Below, piece by piece: positions 42,807 to 51,841 of a DNA stretch of 64,000 nt. Source of the DNA: an uncultured Gammaproteobacteria bacterium. Lineage in GTDB: Bacteria; Pseudomonadota; Gammaproteobacteria; Steroidobacterales; Woeseiaceae. Position 1 is the stretch's first letter. The number at the start of each line of letters is the position of its first letter. The position numbers were made by a program, and so were the translations under genes. Location of the stretch: NCBI GenBank assembly GCA_937899415.1, contig CALBPI010000060.1:124001-188000 (forward strand), in the 5' to 3' direction. The notes under the pieces are model-generated. The model saw nothing but the letters and a program-made list of their open reading frames with translations, did no database searches and was not told the DNA's origin.

Positions 42807-43502
42807 ATGAGAGACGGCCACGAAGCCCTCAACGGCGATCTCGAGGCGCGCGTTGCCGTCGACACCAAAGCCATGGACTGGTCGGCGAGTCCGAGCGGCA
42901 CCGTCTGGCGCAAACGTATGCACCTGGTTGGGCCGCCCGAGGCGGGGCAGGTGACCTCGGTCGTACGCTATCAGCCCGACGCGTCTTTTCCCGCGCACGA
43001 TCACCCGGAGGGCGAGGAGATCCTGGTGCTCGACGGCGTCTTTTCAGACGAGCATGGCGATTGGCCCGCCGGAACCTACCTGCTCAACCCTGAGGGCTTT
43101 CATCACGCTCCGTTTTCGAAGCCCGGGTGCACCTTGCTCGTAAAGCTCCGGCAGTTTCCCGGGCTCGATCGCGAGCATCATGTGATCGATACCGATGCGC
43201 TGACGTGGGAGCCGGGCGGAGGCATCGGTGTTGCGCAGAAGCCCCTGTATTCGCAGACCGGCTTCAGCGACCGCATGGCACTGGAGCGCTGGGATGCCGG
43301 CGCTGAACCCGACCTGCGAAGCGATGCCGGCGGCATCGAGTATTTTGTGATCTCCGGCGCTTTCGAAGACGACGCGGGCAGCCATGAAGCGGGCACTTGG
43401 CTGCGCTTGCCCGCAGGCCAGGTCCATACGCCGCGCAGTGCGGCAGGCTGCACGCTCTACGTGAAGCGGGGCGGGCTTCACTACCTGCGCGGCGTGGACT
43501 GA
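42807..43502 (+). CDS. Double-cupin protein, ChrR-like cupin
   Basis: A 231-residue protein with two cupin repeats. The first has FPAHDHPEGEEILVLDGVFSDEHGDWPAGTYLLNPEG (H-x-H-x4-E metal motif), the second a degenerate copy YFVISGAFEDDAGSHEAGTWLRLPAG. This is the ChrR-type cupin found in anti-sigma factors and in small-molecule-sensing proteins, but the zinc anti-sigma domain is absent. ATG 42807 was chosen because upstream codons overlap the amidohydrolase gene. As last gene of the pirin operon, it may bind or transform the same metabolite. Confidence 0.88.
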   Translation: MRDGHEALNGDLEARVAVDTKAMDWSASPSGTVWRKRMHLVGPPEAGQVTSVVRYQPDASFPAHDHPEGEEILVLDGVFSDEHGDWPAGTYLLNPEGFHHAPFSKPGCTLLVKLRQFPGLDREHHVIDTDALTWEPGGGIGVAQKPLYSQTGFSDRMALERWDAGAEPDLRSDAGGIEYFVISGAFEDDAGSHEAGTWLRLPAGQVHTPRSAAGCTLYVKRGGLHYLRGVD

Positions 43503-43666
43503 CGCGCCACTCGAGCGCCGCCTTCTTGTCTACGCGTATCCGGTTCTGCGGTGACGCGGAGATCACCTGCGCGGTGCTCACACTTCTTTACACTGCCTGC
43601 CGCTCGCTGACGGTCAACCGACTAGCCTCTGGGGCGTTGAATACGCACACCCCCGGAGGCACCACC

Positions 43667-44098
43667 ATGAATATCATCCCCGCTGCGATGGCAACACTTG
43701 CCATCGTGCTCATGTTTACCGCGGCGCACGCCGAACCGACACCCGAGGCACAGGCCGCCATCGCCGAACGCCTGTCCCAGACTGCGGAGGCCCTCGCGCT
43801 CACCGATGACCAGCGCGTGTCATTCGCCGAGGTACTCGAGCGGCAACTGCTCGCCCAACGCGATCTGCTGATCAGCTACGGCATCGACCCCGCAGATGCG
43901 GGGGCCGGCCTGGCTGAACTCGGACGCGGCGAGCGCCGCGAGCTTCGCAAAGCGCTGGACGCCTTGCGTCGTGAGACCACCGACGCCCTGTCTGAGGTCC
44001 TCAGTGAGGACCAGCTCGAGACCTTCTCGGAGCTTGAAGCAGAGCGTCAGGCGGCACAGCGCGCCGAGATGCGCGACCGAATGCGCGGGAGATTCTGA
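43667..44098 (+). CDS. CpxP/Spy-like periplasmic helical protein
   Basis: A 143-residue exported protein: signal peptide MNIIPAAMATLAIVLMFTAAHA, then a fully helical, highly charged body with two LTDDQ/LSEDQ elements (LALTDDQRVSFAEVL and LSEDQLETFSELE) that resemble the LTxxQ repeats of Spy/CpxP chaperones, and an Arg/Met-rich tail RAEMRDRMRGRF. ATG 43667 follows GGAGG; the frame open further 5' belongs to the cupin region. It shares a base with the next gene and lies two genes upstream of a CpxR/CpxA-like pair, the classical partner of CpxP. Length is near CpxP (about 166) and Spy (161). Confidence 0.78.
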   Translation: MNIIPAAMATLAIVLMFTAAHAEPTPEAQAAIAERLSQTAEALALTDDQRVSFAEVLERQLLAQRDLLISYGIDPADAGAGLAELGRGERRELRKALDALRRETTDALSEVLSEDQLETFSELEAERQAAQRAEMRDRMRGRF

Positions 44099-44898
44099 TG
44101 CAAGCCCTGCAGAGTCTCTTCGCCGTTGTGTTTCTCGTGTCGGTGTTCTCGGAGTACCGCTGGGCCCGACGCCAGGCGCACGAGGTCTACAACCTGCGCG
44201 AAACGCTGAGCAATCTCTCGATGGCCGTCGGCAACGGACTCATCAAGCCGCTGACACTGGCCTGGGGTTTGTTGCTCCTGTCGGCTGTGGAGAGCTGGCA
44301 GATCTGGCGTTTGCCTGAGGGGCTCGGCAGCTTCATCGTTACGTTTGTGGTCGTTGACCTCGCATATTACGGGTACCACCGTGCGTCGCACGAAGTTGCC
44401 GCGCTTTGGACTCTGCACTACACCCACCACTCGAGTCCCTGGATGAACCTGACCACGGCGTTGCGCCTCAATTGGGTCGCCAAGTTCGTAAGCCCCGTGT
44501 TTTTCCTGCCGCTCGTGCTTGTCGGGTTTTCGCCCATCTACGTGTCGGCATCGCTGGCACTCGGCTTGCTCTTCCAGTTCTTTCTGCACACGGAAGCTGT
44601 GGGCAAACTGGGTCGGTTTGAAGGCATGTTGCTCAACACGCCGTCGGCGCATCGCGTGCACCACGGCGCCAACGACGAATACATCGACCGCAATTACGCC
44701 GGTGTGTTCATCGTCTGGGACCGTCTGTTCGGCACCTACACACCGGAATCGGCGCCGGTGCGCTACGGCGTGACGACGGGCTTCGCGGGGCACAACCCGT
44801 TCGTTGTGCAGTTTCGACCGCTCTGGCAGTTTGTACGGGGACGGTGGCGTCGCGAGCGCCATGTCCGCAGGGTTCCAGATGCACCTCTGCTCCCCTGA
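44098..44898 (+). CDS. Sterol desaturase/fatty acid hydroxylase family protein
   Basis: A 266-residue membrane-bound di-iron protein. Helices near residues 3-18, 50-66 and 76-92 precede the histidine boxes: YGYHRASHE (HxxxH), TLHYTHHSSPWMN (HxxHH) and later FFLHTEAV, AHRVHHGAND and NRNYAG-type end (HRVHH). This arrangement matches the FA_hydroxylase family, which hydroxylates or desaturates lipids such as sterols, carotenoids or sphingoid chains. ATG 44098 shares one base with the preceding stop (TGATG). It lies upstream of the CpxRA-like pair, so it may adjust membrane lipids under envelope stress; this is inference. Confidence 0.91.
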   Translation: MQALQSLFAVVFLVSVFSEYRWARRQAHEVYNLRETLSNLSMAVGNGLIKPLTLAWGLLLLSAVESWQIWRLPEGLGSFIVTFVVVDLAYYGYHRASHEVAALWTLHYTHHSSPWMNLTTALRLNWVAKFVSPVFFLPLVLVGFSPIYVSASLALGLLFQFFLHTEAVGKLGRFEGMLLNTPSAHRVHHGANDEYIDRNYAGVFIVWDRLFGTYTPESAPVRYGVTTGFAGHNPFVVQFRPLWQFVRGRWRRERHVRRVPDAPLLP

Positions 44899-44920
44899 GA
44901 TGGCCGCGCGGATGGACACG

Positions 44921-45628
44921 ATGACCGATTCGAACATCAATGTGCTGCTCGTCGATGATGACGTCGCCTTCACCGATCTTGTTGCGGAGTTTCTGGATGC
45001 CGAAGGCGGATTCTCCGTCACGCGTCGCCACGACGGCGCGGCAGGCGTGGCCGAGGCGAATGCAGGTGCGTTTGATGTGATCGTGCTCGACGTCGGTCTA
45101 CCCGAGCTTAATGGTTTCGAGGCGCTGCGCCGGATTCGTGACGCCGTGGACACACCCGTGGTCATGTTGACAGCACGCGGCGACGACATCGACCGCATTC
45201 TCGGGCTGGAAATCGGCGCCGATGACTACGTGCCCAAACCCTGCAATCTTCGCGAGCTCGTGGCGCGGATCCGAGCGATCCTGCGTCGCCAGGCGCGCGT
45301 CGATAGCGTCGATTCGGCGGCGGAAGTGCTGCGTGTGGGTGATTTGCGCCTGGAGCCCGGTGCGCAGTCGGCCGTGTTGGGTGACACCGCGGTGGCGCTC
45401 ACGGGCGCTGAGTATCTCGTGCTTGAAGTGCTGGTCCGCGACGCGGGTACGGTGGTGTCAAAAGATGCGATCGCGCGGCACGCGCTGGGCCGCCGCATCA
45501 TGCCTTACGACCGCAGCGTTGATGCACACATCGCCAACCTGCGCAAAAAACTCGGGCCGCTGCCCGAGGGCCGTCAGCGGATCAAGACCGTGCGCGGTCG
45601 TGGCTATCTCTACGTGTCCACGGCATGA
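44921..45628 (+). CDS. CpxR-like OmpR-family response regulator
   Basis: A 235-residue response regulator: INVLLVDDDVAFTDLVAEFLDAEG opening, phospho-acceptor D57 (VIVLDVGLPELNG), conserved Thr/Lys in MLTARGDD and DDYVPKPCNLREL, then an OmpR winged helix with VVSKDAIARHALGRRIMPYDRSVDAHIANLRKKLG, a stretch very like CpxR. Starts at 44900, 44912 and 44921 are all in frame and close to the desaturase stop; 44921 best fits the family N-terminus. It overlaps the kinase gene by 4 bases. Confidence 0.92.
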   Translation: MTDSNINVLLVDDDVAFTDLVAEFLDAEGGFSVTRRHDGAAGVAEANAGAFDVIVLDVGLPELNGFEALRRIRDAVDTPVVMLTARGDDIDRILGLEIGADDYVPKPCNLRELVARIRAILRRQARVDSVDSAAEVLRVGDLRLEPGAQSAVLGDTAVALTGAEYLVLEVLVRDAGTVVSKDAIARHALGRRIMPYDRSVDAHIANLRKKLGPLPEGRQRIKTVRGRGYLYVSTA

Positions 45629-46980
45629 GTCGGTTCTTCTGGCGCATCCTGCTCTCGACGTGGTTCGTCGTGGCCGTCACGACGGCGGTGTCGCTCTGGG
45701 TGGCGACGCTCATGCCGGCGTCGGACCCCACGGTGGCTTCCGGGCACCGAATGGATCGACTGGTCGCGCTCGTGGCGCGCGACCTGCGCGCCGCACAGTC
45801 GGGACCGATGGCGGGTGACCCGCTGGGCGCGGCACGCGATGCCGCGTTGGACCTGGCGCCCCTGTTTGATGTGTTCATTCTTGCGCCCGATGGTCGCGAC
45901 GTGCTCGGCCGGGACGTATCGGAAGACGTCCGCGATACCTTGCAGAAGGGTGTCGATCATCGCGATGGCATCGATGCGCTGCTCGCACCGCGCATCGTCT
46001 ACGAGAATACGGATCTTGCGGGCTATGCGGTTGTGGCCGTCGAGCCGGTCGCACCGGTAAGCCGGGCGCTGGCGCGACGCGACGTCCGCTTGGTCCAGTT
46101 GGCGCTACTGGCCATCGCCAGTGCGTTGGCAGCCGTGCTGCTGGCCCGGTTCGTCGTCCGCCCCGTGCGGGCCTTGCAGCAGGCAGGGCGCCAGGTTGCA
46201 GCCGGAGACCTCACGGTTCGTGTCGCGCCCCGTGTTGGCGCGCGCAAGGACGACATTGCCCAGCTTGCGCACGACTTTGATGCGATGACGGCGCGCATCG
46301 ACACCTTGTTGTCGTCACAGCAACGGCTCATGCGGGATGTGTCGCACGAGCTGCGCTCGCCGCTCGCCCGGTTGCAGGCGCTCATCTCCATTGCGCGACA
46401 GTCGGGCTCCGACGACGACCTCGAGCGGCTTGATCGCATGGAAGCCGAGCTCGAGCGCCTCGACACGCTAATCGGCGACATTCTGATGTTCGCGCGGCTC
46501 CAGGTACGCGCGGAAATCGAGCGCCACCCAACGGATATTGTCGACCTTGTGCAGACCGTCTGCGATGACGCCGCTATTGAGGCGCAGGCCGAGCACAAGC
46601 AAGTGGTGTTCGAAGCCGAAGAGACGCCCGTCATTGAGGTGGACAGTGGGCTCATACACAGCGCCATCGACAACGTCGTAAGGAATGCGCTGCGGCACAC
46701 GCCCGCGGCGACGGCCGTTCGTGTTCGTGTCGACAGCAACGGCGCCCGTGTCCGGGTCACGGTCGAAGATGACGGACCGGGCGTTCCGGAATCGTCGCTC
46801 GCGGAGATCTTTGAGCCTTTCGTGCGCGTCGGCCGCGCGCCATCGGGGCGCAATCCTTCGGGTGGTATCGGGCTCGCCATCGCGCAGCGCAGCGTGCGTT
46901 TGCACGCAGGCGTCATCCGCGCCAGCAACCGGGAGCCAAGCGGACTGCGCGTCGAGATTGTCCTGCCAACCCTGCACTGA
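45625..46980 (+). CDS. CpxA-like sensor histidine kinase
   Basis: A 451-residue inner-membrane kinase: TM1 about 9-29, a periplasmic sensor of roughly 125 residues, TM2 about 155-178, HAMP (RPVRALQQAGRQVAAGDLTVRV), HisKA with H241 in RDVSHELRSPLARLQ, and HATPase_c with NVVRNALRHTP, DDGPGVPE and GGIGLAIAQR. The H-box and HAMP are of the CpxA/RstB type. ATG 45625 overlaps the regulator stop. With the CpxP-like gene two genes upstream it likely forms an envelope-stress circuit. Confidence 0.92.
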   Translation: MSRFFWRILLSTWFVVAVTTAVSLWVATLMPASDPTVASGHRMDRLVALVARDLRAAQSGPMAGDPLGAARDAALDLAPLFDVFILAPDGRDVLGRDVSEDVRDTLQKGVDHRDGIDALLAPRIVYENTDLAGYAVVAVEPVAPVSRALARRDVRLVQLALLAIASALAAVLLARFVVRPVRALQQAGRQVAAGDLTVRVAPRVGARKDDIAQLAHDFDAMTARIDTLLSSQQRLMRDVSHELRSPLARLQALISIARQSGSDDDLERLDRMEAELERLDTLIGDILMFARLQVRAEIERHPTDIVDLVQTVCDDAAIEAQAEHKQVVFEAEETPVIEVDSGLIHSAIDNVVRNALRHTPAATAVRVRVDSNGARVRVTVEDDGPGVPESSLAEIFEPFVRVGRAPSGRNPSGGIGLAIAQRSVRLHAGVIRASNREPSGLRVEIVLPTLH

Positions 46981-47043
46981 GTCGGCAATGCGTTAAGCTC
47001 CGGCGCTAGGGATAAGAAGACCGCTCGAAGAGCTGGGGGGCTC

Positions 47044-48603
47044 ATGCATCTCGAAGCGCTGGACCTGGGCGTCGTTGCCGCCTACGCAGTTTTCTTGCTC
47101 GTCATCGCGCAGTGGGTGTCGCGAGAGAAGGCGGGGCACAGGAAAAATGCGACCGATTACTTCCTGGCAGGCCGATCGCTGCCCTGGTGGGCTATCGGTG
47201 CGTCGCTGATCGCGGCCAACATTTCGGCTGAACAGATCATCGGCATGTCGGGTTCCGCCTGGGTCATGGGCATCGCCATCGGTGCCTACGAGTGGATGGC
47301 CGCGCTGACACTGGTCGTGGTCGCAAAGTGGCTGCTGCCGGTCTTCCTCAAGCACGACATCTACACGATGCCGCAGTTTCTCGAGGCGCGGTACGACCAT
47401 CGTGTTCGCAATGTCATGGCCTGCTTTTGGCTTGGCATCTACGTGTTCGTGAACCTGACGTCGATACTCTGGCTCGGTGCGCTAGCGCTCAACACTGTGG
47501 CGGGCGTGGACCTCACAGTCGGGCTCGCGGCGCTGGGCTTGTTCGCAGCCGCGTATTCACTTTACGGCGGCCTCAAGGCCGTTGCGTTGACCGACATCAT
47601 CCAGGTCACGCTGCTTGTATTTGGCGGCATCCTCATCGCCTGGATATCACTAGACGCGGTGTCCGACGGCCAGGGCGCGATTGCCGGATTCAAGACGCTG
47701 GTAGAACGTACACCGGAGCGCTTCGATCTGATCTTCACCAAGGATTCGCCGCACTACATGAGCCTGCCGGGTCTGTCTGTACTCCTCGGCGGCATGTGGA
47801 TCATGAATCTGTCCTACTGGGGCTTTAACCAATACATCATCCAGCGAGCGTTGGCGGCCAAGGACACGCGAGAAGCGCAGAAGGGCATCTTGTTTGCGGC
47901 GTTTCTGAAGATGTTGATGCCGATCATCATCGTCTTGCCCGGCGTTGCGGCGGCCATCCTGGCGCCCGATCTCGAGGCACCCGATCGTGCCTACCCGACG
48001 GTGATGAATTTGCTGCCCACGGGGATACTCGGTCTCGTGTTTGCCGCGCTCATCGCGGCCATCGTGTCGTCGCTGGCATCCATGATGAATTCCATCGCGA
48101 CCATTTTCACGATGGACTTGTACCGACACTTCACCGCTGTCGAAGGGCCGGCGCTCGTGCGCACGGGCCGCATTGTGAGCTTCACAGCGATCGTCATTGC
48201 GATGCTCGTCGCGAAGCCGTTGCTCGGTAATTTCAAGGAAGCCTTCCAGTACATCCAGGAGTTCACAGGCTTCTTCACGCCGGGCGTGTGCGCGTTGTTC
48301 CTGTTGGGTTTCTTCTGGCCGAAGACAACGTCGAACGGCGCGCTCGCGACAGCACTGGGTTCCGCGGTCTTGTCGCTGGCCTTCAAGCTCGCCTGGCCCG
48401 GGCTGCCATTCATCGATCGCGTTGGGCTTGTCTTCGTGCTCTGCATTCTTGTAGGCATCGGCGTCTCGGCAATGCAGGGTGCCGAGTCGCACCCCGATGC
48501 CATCGATTACGAGACGGTCGACACGCGAACGACGACGGGCTTCAACGTCGGTGCGTTGGCGATCCTGGCCATGCTGGCGGCGCTGTACGCGACCTGGTGG
48601 TAA
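47044..48603 (+). CDS. Sodium:solute symporter, SGLT-like
   Basis: A 519-residue SSS-family sodium symporter of the vSGLT type, with about 14 helices. Motifs: ATDYFLAGRSLPWWAIGASLIAANISAEQIIGMSG (sodium-site region of TM1), GLKAVALTDIIQV, NLSYWGFNQYIIQRALAAKD and LASMMNSIATIFTMDLYR. Start ATG 47044 follows GGGGGG. It stands alone between the CpxA-like gene and a minus-strand lipoprotein gene. Sugar (glucose/galactose-like) transport is the best guess, but the family also moves other solutes. It is not a near copy of the symporter at 1.6 kb, which lacks the ISAEQ signature. Confidence 0.93.
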   Translation: MHLEALDLGVVAAYAVFLLVIAQWVSREKAGHRKNATDYFLAGRSLPWWAIGASLIAANISAEQIIGMSGSAWVMGIAIGAYEWMAALTLVVVAKWLLPVFLKHDIYTMPQFLEARYDHRVRNVMACFWLGIYVFVNLTSILWLGALALNTVAGVDLTVGLAALGLFAAAYSLYGGLKAVALTDIIQVTLLVFGGILIAWISLDAVSDGQGAIAGFKTLVERTPERFDLIFTKDSPHYMSLPGLSVLLGGMWIMNLSYWGFNQYIIQRALAAKDTREAQKGILFAAFLKMLMPIIIVLPGVAAAILAPDLEAPDRAYPTVMNLLPTGILGLVFAALIAAIVSSLASMMNSIATIFTMDLYRHFTAVEGPALVRTGRIVSFTAIVIAMLVAKPLLGNFKEAFQYIQEFTGFFTPGVCALFLLGFFWPKTTSNGALATALGSAVLSLAFKLAWPGLPFIDRVGLVFVLCILVGIGVSAMQGAESHPDAIDYETVDTRTTTGFNVGALAILAMLAALYATWW

Positions 48604-48624
48604 GCGGGCGTCGCGAGCGCGGCA

Positions 48625-49185
48625 CTATTGCAACGCGTTGGTACGCTCGACGAGCTCGAGGACTTTGCCCGTGCTGTAACCGCGGTCGTGGAACCAGATG
48701 ATAGTCCCCGCGGCATCGAGCACCATGACACGCGCGTTGTTGCCGTTCTCTGTGCCCGTAAGCTCGGCGACGGGCTTGGCGGCGCTGCCGTAGAGCGTGA
48801 CGACAACGCTCCAGTCTTCGCGTGGGATACCCGAGCGCATACCATCGTCGATGAAGCCCGACGCGAGCGATGGCACGAGGCCGGGAATGGTGGGTACTTC
48901 AAGCAGCGGCGCTTTGAGCCCGGCCTGCGCCATGCCGAGCAACCAGCGGTCAATGTCGAACTGGGTGTCTTGCTTGTAGCCAATAAGCAGCACGGCGGGC
49001 TGGCCGCGCAACGCGTCAGGCAGGGTGACTGATTCGCCCTCAAGCGATTCGCCGGAAACCCTCGGGAACGACTCGCCGACAGGATCGCGGTTCGGCAGCG
49101 TGCTGGAGCATGCGCCCAGCAGCATTGCGGTAATCGCCAACAGCCAGCGTGTTCGCTGCGCGATATTGCTGTGTATTGCTGCCAT
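48625..49185 (-). CDS. Thioredoxin-fold lipoprotein, unknown function
   Basis: A 186-residue predicted lipoprotein: signal WLLAITAMLLGAC with lipobox LLGAC (Cys26). The body looks like a thioredoxin/peroxiredoxin-like fold (VTLPDALRGQPAVLLIGYKQDTQFDIDRW, ... NARVMVLDAAGTIIWFHDRGYSTGKVLEL), but there is no CxxC or peroxidatic Cys, so it is probably non-catalytic or uses another site. It resembles exported alginate/ATP10-like thioredoxin-fold proteins by eye only. ATG 49185; the stop is 21 bases from the convergent symporter stop. Confidence 0.8.
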   Translation of the reverse strand: MAAIHSNIAQRTRWLLAITAMLLGACSSTLPNRDPVGESFPRVSGESLEGESVTLPDALRGQPAVLLIGYKQDTQFDIDRWLLGMAQAGLKAPLLEVPTIPGLVPSLASGFIDDGMRSGIPREDWSVVVTLYGSAAKPVAELTGTENGNNARVMVLDAAGTIIWFHDRGYSTGKVLELVERTNALQ

Positions 49186-49283
49186 GGTGTGTCTCCGTCA
49201 ATTCCTGCTCACGATTTCGGTACAGCGCTACCTGTGGATGCCGCGCCGCGCTGCAGTGTGGCAGACTGACAGGCGAGGGGGAC

Positions 49284-50312
49284 ATGGAGAAACCGCATGG
49301 CGGGATCTCGGGCGCGGCCCAGGTGGGCTGCATGAGCGCGCGCGCAAGCGTGTTCGAGGCCGTGGCGCGCGGCTGGATTGCGGTTGGCGATGCGGGCCGT
49401 GCGCTGGCGCACGCCGGCGGCATCATTACGGCCGACGAATGGCGCCGTTTCGGGCGCGCATTTTTGTTGGGATGCGGTCTGCTCGCGCTCGCGTTGGGGC
49501 TCGCATTTTTCGTGGCCTGGAACTGGGCCGACCTGCATCGATTCGCAAAGCTGGGCCTCGTGGCGAGCTGTTTGGTGCTCGCACTCGGTGCGCGCCTCTG
49601 TGCAAGGCGCGGCAGTGTGTTGGCGACGGCGCTCGTGCCCGTGCAGCTGTTGCTCATCGGCGTCCTGCTCGCGCTCACGGGGCAGATCTACCAAAGCGGT
49701 GCGGACCGCTGGGAGCTGTTCGCGCTTTGGGCTGTGATCGCCTTGCCGCTCGTCGCCAGCGAACGCTCCTTCTTTGGCTGGTTGCCCTGGCTCGGGCTCG
49801 TGAACATGGCGGCGATGCTCTGGGCGGATACGCGGCCACTGGGTCTGAGCTTTCTCTGGACCGATAGCCTGGCGCTGTATTGGCTGTTGGCGGCGATCAA
49901 CGGTGTCGCCGGTGTGCTTGCCGCGCGTGGCGTGTTGGTGTGTGAGCGCGACTCCTGGGCGTCGGTGCTGGCGCGCATGGCGCTGGTCGGCGCTGGCGCT
50001 TGCCTGACCGTGGTCGCCGTTGCCGCCGTCTTCAGCAATAACCAGTACATCGCGGCCTCGTTTGCGGGCTGGGTCGGGTTCCTGGCGCTGCTCTGGTACC
50101 GCTATCGACGCGTTGAGATTGATCTACCGCTCATGGCGGGCTTTGCGCTCTCTATCTGCATCGTCGTTTTCGCCATTGCTCTGCGGCTGGCGGCCGAGGT
50201 GTCAAACGACTTCTCGCTGGGCCACGCCCTGCTTTTGGCCCTGTTCATTCTCGCGCTTGCCACGGTGGCCGGGCGCTGGTTGCTCGGTCTGCAACGTGAG
50301 GGTGAGTCATGA
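49284..50312 (+). CDS. DUF2157-domain polytopic membrane protein
   Basis: A 342-residue inner-membrane protein. A cytoplasmic N-terminal part (AGRALAHAGGIITADEWRRFG) precedes about ten hydrophobic segments starting FLLGCGLLALALGLAFFVAWNWADL, the DUF2157 signature. Start ATG 49284 follows CGAGGGGG; a frame open further upstream overlaps the lipoprotein gene promoter region and was not used. The stop overlaps the next gene (ATGA), and DUF2157 proteins commonly pair with DUF4401/GDYXXLXY proteins as here. No function is known. Confidence 0.88.
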   Translation: MEKPHGGISGAAQVGCMSARASVFEAVARGWIAVGDAGRALAHAGGIITADEWRRFGRAFLLGCGLLALALGLAFFVAWNWADLHRFAKLGLVASCLVLALGARLCARRGSVLATALVPVQLLLIGVLLALTGQIYQSGADRWELFALWAVIALPLVASERSFFGWLPWLGLVNMAAMLWADTRPLGLSFLWTDSLALYWLLAAINGVAGVLAARGVLVCERDSWASVLARMALVGAGACLTVVAVAAVFSNNQYIAASFAGWVGFLALLWYRYRRVEIDLPLMAGFALSICIVVFAIALRLAAEVSNDFSLGHALLLALFILALATVAGRWLLGLQREGES

Positions 50313-51841
50313 GCCGTCGCAAACGCTGTTGGCAATCGCTGGTCGATGCGGGCCTCATGGCCGAGCCGCCTGAGACGCCGTTGACGCCGCCCTGGTACGT
50401 GCGCGCGTTGCAAGGCTTCGGCGCCTGGGTGGCCTCGCTGTTCGTCGTTTTAGGTCTGCTGCTCATGTTCAACGGCGTCGAGGAGGCGGGCCTCGCCGTC
50501 ATCGGCGTGCTGTCGCTGATCGGTGCCTTCGCGTTGCTGCGCAGCGAGGGCGGCGACTTTCTCTACCAGGCCAGCATTGCGCTGAGTCTCTCTGGGCAAC
50601 TGTGTATCTCCCTGGCGGCGGGACAGGCTTCCGATACGCTGGCGGCAGCGTTGATTGCCGGCGGCGTGGCGGTTGCACTGATCTTCCTGCTCAACGACTT
50701 CGCACATCGGCTCATCGCCACGCTCGTGCTGACGGGTGCCGTGTTCGTCGCGGCCGTCGACTTGAACCTGGAGCGCCTGGCCGTGCCCGTGCTCGCCGTG
50801 CCGTTTGCGGGCCTGTGGGCTACGGAGGCGCGCTGGGGCGCGCGCCGCGGATTGTTCGAGCCCGTCGCACTCGGCCTGGGCTTCGGCTTGCTTGCGGGTG
50901 CGCTGTTCGCGTTGCGACTGGGCACACACGGCTTGCCCGAGTCGGTCGTGGCACAGGTCATCCGCGTCATCGTGGTGCTGGCGGCATTGGGCTACGTGCT
51001 GCTGGGCGTGCTCGAAGACTCCCGGCTCGAGGGCTCGCGTCGCTGGCCCACCTGGGCCGTCGCAATGGTCGCGGCGCTGGCCGTCGAACTCGGGGTGGCC
51101 AACGCCGCGACGGCATTACTCGTGTTTGTCGCGGCCATGCGCGGGCAGCGCGAGTTCCTCACGGTGGCCGCGATGCTTGCGCTGCTCGTGCTCATCTCAC
51201 ACCGCTACTACACGCTCGAACTCAGCCTGCTCGCCAAGTCGCTCTGGCTGATCGGGGCCGGTGTCGTGCTGCTTGCGTTGTACGGCGTTGCGCGGCGACT
51301 GTGGCGCACGGCGTCGGGCGAGGCGGCGCCCAGTACCTGGTCGCCGGGTATCGCCATCGGACCCATCGCGAGCGTCATCGTCTGCCTGGGGCTCGCAGGC
51401 TTTGGCGTGTTCCGAAATGAAGGCGTGATTTCGCGTGGCGACGTCATGGTTCTGGAGCTGGCGCCCGTCGACCCGCGTTCGCTGATGCAGGGCGACTACA
51501 TGCGGCTCAATTTCGCTGTGCAGCGGACCGTGCGCCAGCAGCTGCGCGGTGCACCCGCACAGCGCGGTTGGGTCGTGCTTCGAACGGACGACGACGGTGT
51601 GGCCCGTTTTGTTCGGCTGGCGTCATCGAGGCCCGTGCCAGCGCCCGCCAGCTTTGCGCTGCGTTACGGTTGGGACGGGCGTCGCGTGAACATGCTCACG
51701 GACGCGTTCTTCTTCGAAGAAGGTTCAGCCGAGGTGTTCGATGCAGCGCGCTTTGGTGGGTTCCGCGTCGATGCGCGCGGCAACGTGATTCTTGTGCAGA
51801 TGCTCGACGAGACCCAGCAGGCGCTGGGCGCTCAGTACTGA
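50309..51841 (+). CDS. DUF4401 and GDYXXLXY fusion membrane protein
   Basis: A 510-residue protein combining a DUF4401-type polytopic region (residues about 30-345, around ten helices) with a C-terminal periplasmic GDYXXLXY domain. The latter begins after a helix near 350-370 and contains the signature ALMQGDYMRLNF variant (SLMQGDYMRLNF) followed by GWVVLRTDDDGVARFVRL and LRYGWDGRRVNMLTDAFFFEEG. In many genomes the two parts are separate genes; here they are fused. Cotranscribed with the DUF2157 gene. Role unknown, probably a two-component membrane complex. Confidence 0.88.
   Translation: MSRRKRCWQSLVDAGLMAEPPETPLTPPWYVRALQGFGAWVASLFVVLGLLLMFNGVEEAGLAVIGVLSLIGAFALLRSEGGDFLYQASIALSLSGQLCISLAAGQASDTLAAALIAGGVAVALIFLLNDFAHRLIATLVLTGAVFVAAVDLNLERLAVPVLAVPFAGLWATEARWGARRGLFEPVALGLGFGLLAGALFALRLGTHGLPESVVAQVIRVIVVLAALGYVLLGVLEDSRLEGSRRWPTWAVAMVAALAVELGVANAATALLVFVAAMRGQREFLTVAAMLALLVLISHRYYTLELSLLAKSLWLIGAGVVLLALYGVARRLWRTASGEAAPSTWSPGIAIGPIASVIVCLGLAGFGVFRNEGVISRGDVMVLELAPVDPRSLMQGDYMRLNFAVQRTVRQQLRGAPAQRGWVVLRTDDDGVARFVRLASSRPVPAPASFALRYGWDGRRVNMLTDAFFFEEGSAEVFDAARFGGFRVDARGNVILVQMLDETQQALGAQY

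Noticed and set aside
43503-43666. Possible CpxR boxes upstream of the CpxP-like gene
   Set aside because: One GTAAA-like element (minus strand near 43586-43592) is present, but no second copy at proper spacing, so I do not claim a CpxR site.
1593-48603. Idea that the two SSS symporters (1593 and 47044) are recent duplicates
   Set aside because: Their signature segments and lengths differ clearly; they only share the family pattern.
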